Source: Ochromonadaceae sp. CCMP2298
Lineage: Eukaryota > Sar > Synurophyceae > Ochromonadales > Ochromonadaceae
Reading direction: 5' to 3'
NCBI GenBank assembly: GCA_026770595.1
Contig: MU634486.1
Location: 1-11,903 of the forward strand
DNA: 11,903 bases
Below, one piece after another: positions 1-6,740 of the stretch; the stretch's first letter is position 1, and each line of letters starts with the position of its first letter. The notes under the pieces are model-generated. The model saw only the letters and a list, made by a program, of their open reading frames with translations. It was not told where the DNA came from and searched no databases. A program made the translations under genes and the position numbers.

Positions 1-85
1 GTATGTAATAAGTAAACTTAATCATTGGATCAAAATTTGCTTGTTCCTCAAATCTATTTTTTGGCGGGGCTTGGCGGCCCGGGAT

Positions 86-522
86 GAAGCTGGAACAAAA
101 AGCACACCCCCGACAAAAAGCACACCCCCAGTATTTGGGCGCGTTTGGCGGGTGGGGATGGTAAATTTTGACATTAGAACCACATGTTGAGGCAATGAAA
201 CGATGTTATACCCGTCAATAAGAAATATTTAGTACAGTAATATGACTATTGCACATCTCATAAGATAGTGTTTTAAGCTTATATAGCCAGACCTGTAATA
301 TATCCATACCTCCAAAAGTGAGGTCTTGGCTATATGACACTATCCTATAAGATGTGCAATAGTCATATTACTGTACTAAATATTTCTTATTGACGGGTAT
401 AACATCGTTTCATTGCCTCAACATGTGGTTCTAATGTCAAAATTTACCATCCCCACCCGCCAAACGCGCCCAAATACTGGGGGTGTGCTTTTTGTCGGGG
501 GTGTGCTTTTTGTTCCAGCTTC
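86..522. repeat. Large near-perfect inverted repeat (foldback/MITE-like element)
   Basis: Bases 86-258 are the exact reverse complement of 350-522 (173 bp, checked base by base). Pairing then continues with two mismatches (259 and 263) to about 271, and again, with a one-base offset, between 281-294 and 321-335. This leaves a loop of about 26 bases (295-320). Within each arm a 17-base unit (ACAAAAAGCACACCCCC) occurs twice in tandem with period 18 (95-111 and 113-129 on the left, mirrored at 479-513). The outer arms are GC-rich and the centre is AT-rich. I see no target-site duplication, because the flanks at 76-85 and 523-532 do not match, and no transposase. It could be a foldback or MITE-type non-autonomous element, or a locus giving a long hairpin RNA. 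The structure is certain; the element class is inferred. Confidence 0.93.
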
Positions 523-791
523 GGAGGGGGTTTTGCAGGGCGTTTGACCCGCCGATGATGTGGAAGAGAACCGCCCATTTTCGCAATGTTTCCTGCCAAT
601 TTTTCGCTCTTCAGCTTTCAATGATGATGAATAGGAGGGGTTGGGGGAGGTGAGGCATTCGCTGACATTCGCGCGCCGTTAGGAGAGGCACAATATCTGC
701 TAGGAGCGTGTGGAGGTTCGACACCCACGTTCTCTGCCGCGCGGCTGCTCCCCACAAACACCCGTGTCTCGCGCACCGCTGTCGAAGAGCG
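523..791 (+). promoter_or_regulatory. Upstream region / 5' leader of the kinase gene
   Basis: This stretch separates the foldback element from the first in-frame ATG of the kinase. It contains CCAAT-like strings (GCCAATTTTT near 595) and a G-rich patch (636-652), but no TATA box that I can place. The kinase frame stays open upstream of 792 back to a GTG at 708, so open reading alone cannot exclude an upstream exon. The foldback element ends only 270 bp before the ATG, so it may lie within or beside the promoter. Confidence 0.4.
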
Positions 792-3209
792 ATGATTTCC
801 TCCATCCTCAAGCCTTCCCGTGTGGTGAACGGCAAGAAGTACAAGGAGATGTCTCTCATCGGGGAGGGCGGGTTCGCATTCGTCTACGATGTGATGAGCG
901 TGAGCAAAGAGGACAGGGGCGTACACTATGCCCTTAAGAAGATGATATGCCAAACCAGCGAGCAGCTAGAGGAGGCGAAGAAAGAGATAGACGTCATGCT
1001 CAAGATACAGGACAGCCACATCCTCCCCCTCATAGATTTCGCCTACAGTGTGAACAAGAAGGGTCAGAAGGAGGTGCTTCTACTGCTGCCGATGTACGCC
1101 TTCTCTCTGCAGTTTGTGGTCGACCAGGGCCCAGGCTTTCCCACCTGTGGGTTCGTGGACGGTATGGATGTGCTCAAGATACTGCGCCAGGTGGCCAGCG
1201 GTCTGCAGGCCATCCACGCGAGTGGCTTCCGGCACGCCGACCTTAAGCCCGCGAACGTGCTGCTCTCTGAAGACTTCCACGCCGTGCTCACGGACTTCGG
1301 CTCAGCGACAGCGTTCCCCCACACCATATCTTGCCGCGCAGAGGCGCTCACGCTGCAAGACGACGCCGCGCGCTACACCACCGCATCCTACAGAGCACCT
1401 GAGCTGTACAACACCCCCAGCGAGTGTGTGGTGGGCGCTGAGTCGGACGTGTGGTCCCTGGGCTGCCTCACCTACTGCACGCTCTACTCCCGAAGCCCCT
1501 TCGAATCCGCCGTGGAGGGGCTTTCCACCCTCTCCGTCATGGCGGGGCAGTACCCAATACCCGAGTCTAATCTCTGGGCCCCAGAGTACCTGTCCCTGAT
1601 AGCAGAGTGCCTGCGGGTGGACCCCGCGCAGCGTCCCTGCCTAGAGGTCGTCATCACCCAGCTTATGTGCATGGTGTGCCCCCCGCTGGACCTACAGCCC
1701 CCAGCCCCCCTCCCCACGCAAACCCAAAGCTCAACCCCCCGAACCCCGCCCTCCCACCCCCAAGCCGAAACGGATGCCGAGAGCGGCCTGGGGGCGAGTC
1801 CGTTCTCCGATGACGCCAGCACCTCCAGCAGCGCCGTCTCAAGAGGGGGCATGGATTTCGCGGACACGAAGTCCGATTTTGAGGGCGATGCTGCCACCTC
1901 CCACTCTGCCTCTCCCCCCGCCAACCCCTCCCAAGCTCCCCTCACCCCCGCCTTCGACAGTAAGTACAGTGGGTACATCGCGGGGTCCGCGGCTCTGGAC
2001 ACCAGCCAGATAAGCGAGGACTTCGCAGACTTCGGCGATGCTGATGCTGATGCGGATGTCAGCTCCTCTCGGTTCGAGATCCAGACTACAGCGCTGTCGG
2101 CTCTGACGGTGGGGTCAGAAAGTGACTTCGCATCCGCCGTGGAAATCTCCGGGTCGGCCGGGTCGGGGGATTTTGTGGAGGTCGGGAGTAGCAGTACGGA
2201 GAATTACGTAACGGAAGGCTTCCCCCCCCTCATGCTGGCTTGCGACGCCTCGACGGGCACGAGCAATTTAGAGATGGAGAATGTGGAGACAGCGGAATCC
2301 TCCCCCCACGGGTATGAGCTCATGAGCTCCCCCAACAGCCCACACGCTCTGGGACGCAGCGCCTGGGACGGGACTGCCGGGGCAGATGCAGAGGCTGCAG
2401 GGGCAGAGGCTGATGCAGGGGCGGAGGCTAGGGCAGAGCCAGACACAGAGACTGGGTCAGGGGCTGGGGCAGACGCAGAAGCAGACGTAGGGGCAGAAAA
2501 GGTGGCAGACAAGGGGGCAGATTCCGCAGAAGACTTATCAGACGACGACTTCGGGGAGTTCGAGATCGCCCGCCGCGCTTCCAACCTCTCCAACCTCTCC
2601 AACCCCTCCAACCGCTCCTCCAACCGCTCCTCCGCCTCTCCCGCCAAACCCACCCCCACCCCTCCCACCCCCACCGCCCCTACCGCCCCGGACCCCATGT
2701 TAGTGCGGGCGCTGGCTTCGATCGACCTGGCGAGTATCATTATGCAACAGTCAAGAACCGGAGTGCTGCGGGAAGGGCCGGTGAACATGATGCGGCTGGG
2801 GGGCTTTCCCAAAAAGATGCAGAAGAAGGGGGTATGGATGGTCCTCACCGAGATCGGGCTAGTGGTGCGCAAGAGTCGGGAGGCCGACTCGGCGATACAC
2901 GAGTTGCTGTCCTTGCACCGGCCGGTGCACCTTACGCCCTCGGATACGCTGTCTGTGGGCATCAACGGCCTAGGTGTGGTGGGCTTCACGCCTCGCGAAC
3001 GGGACGACATGTCAAAGAAGAAAGGGGAGAAGCAGGCATTGGGGGACTGGGTGGAGATCAAGTACTGTGAGGCACAGGGGGCGCAGGGAGGGGATGCTGC
3101 TTTCAAGTCGAGTTTCTCGGAGGTGCGGGTGGAGGTGAGCTTCAAGAGCAAGGACGAGATGAACGACTGGCTGGACGCGATCGAGGAGCGAAGGGAGGCC
3201 ATTGTATAG
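792..3209 (+). CDS. STK16/NAK-family serine/threonine kinase with acidic middle region and C-terminal PH-like domain
   Basis: The predicted 805-aa protein is encoded without introns; numbering is from the ATG at 792, which has G at -3. The kinase domain spans about residues 18-293: glycine loop GEGGFAFVYDV, ATP-anchoring Lys49 in YALKKM, catalytic loop HADLKPAN with Asp150, DFG Asp168, and RAPE Glu204. The activation segment (LTLQDDAARYTTASYRAPEL) closely resembles STK16, a Golgi-associated member of the NAK family with AAK1 and GAK. The catalytic loop has Ala149 where HRD kinases have Arg. Residues ~300-650 are Ser/Pro/Asp/Ala/Glu-rich with repeated D-F motifs (DFADFGD at 410-416, DDDFGEF at 584-590). 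Residues ~662-801 look like a PH domain (positive start KKMQKKG, Trp in a final helix ending NDWLDAIEERRE), called from pattern only. Known STK16 has an acylated Gly2; this protein starts MISS, so any membrane contact would need another part. The NAK family assignment is strong; the trafficking role is inferred. Confidence 0.88.
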   Translation: MISSILKPSRVVNGKKYKEMSLIGEGGFAFVYDVMSVSKEDRGVHYALKKMICQTSEQLEEAKKEIDVMLKIQDSHILPLIDFAYSVNKKGQKEVLLLLPMYAFSLQFVVDQGPGFPTCGFVDGMDVLKILRQVASGLQAIHASGFRHADLKPANVLLSEDFHAVLTDFGSATAFPHTISCRAEALTLQDDAARYTTASYRAPELYNTPSECVVGAESDVWSLGCLTYCTLYSRSPFESAVEGLSTLSVMAGQYPIPESNLWAPEYLSLIAECLRVDPAQRPCLEVVITQLMCMVCPPLDLQPPAPLPTQTQSSTPRTPPSHPQAETDAESGLGASPFSDDASTSSSAVSRGGMDFADTKSDFEGDAATSHSASPPANPSQAPLTPAFDSKYSGYIAGSAALDTSQISEDFADFGDADADADVSSSRFEIQTTALSALTVGSESDFASAVEISGSAGSGDFVEVGSSSTENYVTEGFPPLMLACDASTGTSNLEMENVETAESSPHGYELMSSPNSPHALGRSAWDGTAGADAEAAGAEADAGAEARAEPDTETGSGAGADAEADVGAEKVADKGADSAEDLSDDDFGEFEIARRASNLSNLSNPSNRSSNRSSASPAKPTPTPPTPTAPTAPDPMLVRALASIDLASIIMQQSRTGVLREGPVNMMRLGGFPKKMQKKGVWMVLTEIGLVVRKSREADSAIHELLSLHRPVHLTPSDTLSVGINGLGVVGFTPRERDDMSKKKGEKQALGDWVEIKYCEAQGAQGGDAAFKSSFSEVRVEVSFKSKDEMNDWLDAIEERREAIV
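2380..2520 (+). repeat. Imperfect GGGGCAGA-type repeat coding an Ala/Glu/Asp/Gly tract
   Basis: Degenerate 6-12 bp units around GCAGAGGC and GGGGCAGA encode a strongly acidic, alanine-rich tract (repeating A-D/E-A-G-A-E) inside the kinase's disordered middle region. No frame is broken. Such tracts often vary in length between strains. Confidence 0.75.
2580..2631 (+). repeat. 9-bp tandem repeat coding Ser-Asn-Leu/Pro/Arg-Ser units
   Basis: Units of the form TCCAACCTC / TCCAACCGC are repeated in frame and encode SNL-SNL-SNP-SNR-SSNR-SS. They are followed by a Pro/Thr stretch up to about 2690. The tract lies in the kinase linker just before the conserved C-terminal domain. Confidence 0.75.
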
Positions 3210-3689
3210 CGTATATTCGGAGTGACAGGTTCCTATATTGGGGAACCAAGACTGGGGCCTTACCCACAACCAGGAATAAGGGAACCAGGGTCTCTACCTC
3301 TGTAAATATTGTAAGGATTGGTACAACATAGCAGTCGCTCAAACATCATACCACGCGATGAGATCCAGACATATTCTGCGTCCCATTTCGCAATTACCAT
3401 AGGCTGGCCTTGATTGAATGTACAAATTTAAAAAATTGCTTCAAAGGGGTTGATTCTTTTCGGACACTGGACTTTGTGCATTTTTTTTCAGTTTTTGCAC
3501 CCCTTGAAAGCACCGTGACCGTTGGTCCTGCTGTGATGGACCCCCCTGCTGGGATCTCCACCATCATCTCATCGCTCTGGCATCTGCTGGCGCTCCCCTG
3601 GCATATCCCTGGCATCTGTACTTCTCGGTTCTGCTAGCTCTGACTCTTCCTCACTTCTCACGAGCGACTGGAGCATCTTCCAGTCAAAA
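3210..3689. other. Intergenic spacer between kinase and KEN-box membrane protein genes
   Basis: This is the kinase 3' region and the next gene's upstream region. It holds a short inverted repeat GGTTCC-TATATTGG-GGAACC (3228-3247) and another GGGAACCAG at 3280-3288. It also has a T-rich run (3481-3488) flanked by GTGCA / TGCAC (3476-3500), and imperfect arms around GGGGT / ACCCC (3438-3450 and 3499-3511). No clear AATAAA signal or coding frame was found. Confidence 0.5.
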
Positions 3690-4424
3690 ATGAATGTTCT
3701 GACTCCTCTCTCCAAAAATACCAGCATGAGGAAGAACGTGAGTCCCAGCCCAGTTAACGCCCCGGAAGTCGACGGCAAGGAGAACCAAGGAAATACACCG
3801 AACATTCAAACAAAGTCAACGGAAAAGAGCACGGACAGTCTTGAGAAGATAGCAGTGGATCAGAATGGGTCGGATGCCGTTGCCGTTGAGGCGGACAGAG
3901 AGGCCCACCGAAAGCGGATAGAGGAGACAGTCAGGGAGTACAAGAAGCAACGGGCGCAGGAGGAGACATATGCACTATCGCCATTGCGCTTCTTCTCCCG
4001 TGAGCGGAGTACGGGTGCCACTTCTGACAGTGGTATGAGCAGATCCACCAAGCTGACTCTGATCATCGTCGTGGGCGTGATCTTGTGGTCCGCCGCCAGA
4101 ATCTTTATGCTACGTCCAGCCCCACTGGTCACTCTCAAGCTCGTGCCGAAAAACCTGACCTTTATCGACACGAAAACGGGTCTGTCTCCGATGCCTCAGA
4201 TCTCCTCGAAGCAGGCCCGCTCGCAGCAGTCTTTTGTGTCAGGGGAACCAGGGACCGCATCCCACGGTTACTCCCTCATCCCGGACCAGCACAGGGGGGG
4301 TGGAAGCGCTACGCGTCACTTCAGGGCAGGTATGCAGAAGCTGCAGTGGATGGCAGGGTCGGTGGGCCGCCTGCTGCAGTCTTTCGTGAGGTCGATTACA
4401 GGCAGGAAGGCCGCACCCGCATAG
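3690..4424 (+). CDS. Single-pass membrane protein with KEN-box sequence, function unknown
   Basis: The 244-aa frame has no intron; the ATG has A at -3. I do not recognise the family. The N-terminal ~120 residues are polar and disordered-looking, with proline-directed sites (LTP, SPSP, NTP, LSPLR) and DGKENQGN, a KEN box (30-32) of the type bound by the anaphase-promoting complex. Residues 68-94 are charged and probably helical (REAHRKRIEETVREYKKQRAQ). One hydrophobic segment at 122-141 (LTLIIVVGVILWSAARIFML) is preceded by SRSTK and followed by Arg-Pro. The C-terminal ~100 residues are basic and end with an amphipathic-looking stretch. There is no N-terminal signal peptide, so a signal-anchor topology is likely; the segment is too far from the C-terminus for a classical tail anchor. 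Regulation by cell-cycle kinases and degradation is suggested only by short motifs, which occur often by chance. Being a real gene is likely but not proven. Confidence 0.65.
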   Translation: MNVLTPLSKNTSMRKNVSPSPVNAPEVDGKENQGNTPNIQTKSTEKSTDSLEKIAVDQNGSDAVAVEADREAHRKRIEETVREYKKQRAQEETYALSPLRFFSRERSTGATSDSGMSRSTKLTLIIVVGVILWSAARIFMLRPAPLVTLKLVPKNLTFIDTKTGLSPMPQISSKQARSQQSFVSGEPGTASHGYSLIPDQHRGGGSATRHFRAGMQKLQWMAGSVGRLLQSFVRSITGRKAAPA

Positions 4425-4999
4425 CCCATGACTTAGGATCCGATTCACCGGTGATGTAAATTGGTAGCGACACATGTTTATAGCACCCCACTTTCGTTTA
4501 TAGATAACCCTTAGTCTTTATACCGGTAACCTAACCATACTTGGATGCGAAGAATTCTTTAGAACCATAAGCTTTTGATGCTGGTTACTAGAAGTCTAGC
4601 TGCCTATCTCCCCTCTCCGATACAGATGCATCTCCTACGTCATTATGTTATGTTGATACCACCCTTCCTCTTTTCTCTCGAAAGAAAGGAGAAGAATCCT
4701 TTCCAGGGGGTTCGTCCTTCTTTCTGGAGGGAAAAGAGGGACAAAAGACTCCAGTTCCCGGGTTCCCCAGAAATCCCTCCTCATCTCTTTTTGCTCTTCC
4801 GCACTTGCGAGCGAGTGTTCAGCAGACGAAGCCCTCCCACACTCCTGTAGGGCTGAGCAGAGACGAGTTCCGCAGTCACGGCGCGGCTGCAGATACCGGC
4901 CAGGCAACCTCGAAGCACCACGTACCTCGCAACTCGGCAACTGCAACTGGGTCCGACTTCACAGCACCATATTAGCAGCAGCGGCATCTCAGGCTAACC
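4425..4999 (+). promoter_or_regulatory. Spacer and upstream region of the NifU-like gene
   Basis: No convincing gene lies in these 575 bp. The right half presumably includes the promoter and 5' leader. It contains the block TACTAGAAGTCTA (4586-4598), a CT/GA-rich potential hairpin (about 4665-4740), and AGTTCCCGGGTTCCCC (4753-4768). The last block and the sequence after it (to about 4805) resemble 6038-6085, upstream of the CSN4 gene. Confidence 0.5.
4579..4600 (+). repeat. Shared upstream block, copy 1
   Basis: This 22-base block with core TACTAGAAGTCTA matches 5942-5963 at 20 of 22 positions, both differences being transitions. It lies 421 bp before the NifU-like start codon. It could be the edge of a diverged dispersed repeat or a shared regulatory site. 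Confidence 0.6.
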
Positions 5000-5714
5000 A
5001 TGACCAATATCAGCATCAGCTTCATCTTGATAGCGCTGCTCTTCGTACAGATCAGTGTGGCGTACGCCTTCGCTGGTCCTCGTCTGAGTGGGCTGAGCCG
5101 TGATCGCCACACTCTGTGGATGGGGGCGTTGAACGAGCCGCCTCTGGAGCTGTGCGAAGAGAACGCAGAAATAGTGATAGAGGAGGTGCGGCAAGAGCTC
5201 GGAACCATATTCGGCTATGATCAAGGCAGCAGGGATGTGGGCATTACAGGTAAGTGGATAGACAGTTCCTTGGGTTCCCAGGTTTCGCGGCACACATGCG
5301 CCACAAACCTCCGCTTCCTACTTGGGTGGTCATCGATGCCTGAGAAGGTGCAGATTCTTTTCCTAGGGCGTGCGACAGCTTCATAGCGCATGGTCTGGAA
5401 AACGGCTGAGGGCCGCCCCATTCTCTACGCCCTCACTCCACCTCTCTCTACCCCCTAAACACACCTGTCTCACCTACACTCGTACAACACACCTACCTGC
5501 AGGAGAGATATTTCTGGTGGACGTAGAGGGGCCCTCCATAAGCGTGGCATTGAAGGGTCGCTTCTGGCACGCCACTGACACTGTAATGATGCGTGTTGAA
5601 AATTTCGTTCGCAACCGCATCCCCGAGGTGGTGGAGGTGACGCTGGACAGGGAGAAATCCGACATAAAGGACGACAATAACCTAAACACAGACGGTGGCA
5701 AAAAACTTTTCTAA
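5000..5714 (+). CDS. NifU-like (NFU) domain protein lacking CxxC, with signal peptide and ASAFAP-like plastid motif
   Basis: Join 5000-5249 and 5503-5714, giving 153 aa. The donor ACAG|GTAAGT and acceptor CTGCAG|GA restore phase exactly, and the 253-bp intron has in-frame stops. Residues 1-23 are a signal peptide (hydrophobic core FILIALLFVQISV). They are followed by AYA|FAGPRLS, matching the ASAFAP plastid-targeting motif with Phe at +1, then a short Ser/Arg stretch as a possible transit peptide. Residues ~50-131 follow the NifU C-terminal domain pattern: ENAEIVIEEVRQEL helix, VEGPSISVALKG strands, then VRNRIPEVVEV. In active NFU proteins the loop after the LKG-like turn carries CxxC that holds a [4Fe-4S] cluster. 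Here it reads GRFWHATDT, has no cysteine and is about three residues shorter. The only Cys in the mature part is Cys52. Degenerate NifU domains also occur as the second domain of plant plastid NFU proteins. A structural or regulatory role in plastid Fe-S maturation is inferred. Confidence 0.8.
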
Positions 5715-6272
5715 TGTAGCTGTTAGGCATTATTATAACTCTTTTAAAACCACTATTTTCCTACTCGAATGTCTTTTAGCTTTTGCGTATACCGGATACC
5801 GTATGTAGTGAAGAATGAGGCTGCAGGCGCAGGCAGGCAGACGAGAGGTTCGTAGGCTCCTAGGCGGATTTGGGTATGCATAAGAAACATATTCAATGCG
5901 AGGTTTTCTGTACATTCAATACGGTTGCTCGTAAGTACTATTGCTGGCTACTAGAAGTCTAACACTAGCTTCCTTGTACTTTTCTCCTGGACAGTAGTTA
6001 CAGGTTCTTTTTTTTGAAGAGGAACCTGAGCTTTCATTCCCAGGTTCCCCAAATTTCTCCTCTATTTTTTGGGTCTTCTTGCCCAGAAAGTGAGACGAGA
6101 GATGTGAGAAGGAACTCGGTTAGACCGAGCGATCAAAGGGCTGTCTTCGGCCAGTGCTCCATTCCGTCTTGCTGGGGCAGAGGGCGGGCTGGGCTGAAGT
6201 GTGCGCTGAGAACTCGCATCGACCCGCGACTCTTCTTGACTTCCCCGGACGCACCGGCAAAGAGATCCAAAT
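5715..6272 (+). promoter_or_regulatory. Spacer and upstream region of the CSN4 gene
   Basis: No gene was found in these 558 bp. Features seen: a second copy of the TACTAGAAGTCTA block (5949-5961); an AGGTTC...GAACCT inverted repeat around a T run (6002-6027); CCCAGGTTCCCC (6039-6050), followed by sequence similar to 4758-4805; and a perfect short hairpin CTCGGT-TAG-ACCGAG (6115-6129). The ATG at 6273 has A at -3. Confidence 0.5.
5942..5963 (+). repeat. Shared upstream block, copy 2
   Basis: It matches 4579-4600 at 20 of 22 bases and lies 331 bp before the CSN4 start codon. About 80-160 bp downstream of each copy is a GGTTCCCC block followed by similar pyrimidine-rich sequence. This suggests the two upstream regions share a longer, diverged element. 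Confidence 0.6.
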
Positions 6273-6708
6273 ATGGCGCTCGAAGCGAAGTTTGCTAAGA
6301 TTTTGAAGCTGGATACAAAGGACCAGACCCCGCGTATAGCCGCATTAGTGGACGAGGTCGTGGCCTCTGCGGGGCTGGCTGCTCTGCAAGCGCTGTCTCT
6401 GAAGCTGCTCGCAGAGGATATGAAATCGGAGGTGTCCAAGGCAGCCATCCTACACCTCTCCTCCAGCCTCGCCTCTCTGCCAGGCGAGGTCTTCTATGAG
6501 ATCGCGTGCTTCTTGATAACCAATTTAAAGTCGCACCCGTCGTACGACGACTCAGACTTCATCCTCAGGTAGACTCACACATGCAGATACACACGTGCGA
6601 ACGTACAACACAGACTCGCAGACTCCACAGACGCAAACAGTCAAACACTCAAACACTCAAACACTCATAGGCTCATACGCTCACACTCACTTATACACTC
6701 TCTCTCTT

Positions 6709-6740
<32 letters not shown>

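Noticed and set aside
418-621. Minus-strand 67-codon open frame
   Set aside because: Its C-terminal half is the foldback arm itself (tandem KSTPP), and the mirrored arm would encode the same. It looks like repeat sequence, not a gene.
708-791. 28-codon upstream extension of the kinase from position 708
   Set aside because: Position 708 is GTG, not ATG. The extension (Cys/His/Arg-rich) has no family resemblance, whereas the ATG at 792 sits just before the kinase domain.
1960-1968. AGTAAGTA, a donor-like string inside the kinase
   Set aside because: The reading frame continues without a stop and in the same composition, and I saw no acceptor that would improve the protein.
2204-3202. Long (332-codon) minus-strand open frame opposite the kinase
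   Set aside because: Its Ser/Ala-rich composition is what GC-rich third positions of the plus-strand gene produce on the opposite strand. The plus frame has conserved kinase motifs.
4575-4850. 91-codon plus-strand open frame before the NifU-like gene
   Set aside because: It overlaps the CT/GA-rich shared upstream block, has no recognisable protein features and lies in the region expected to be promoter.
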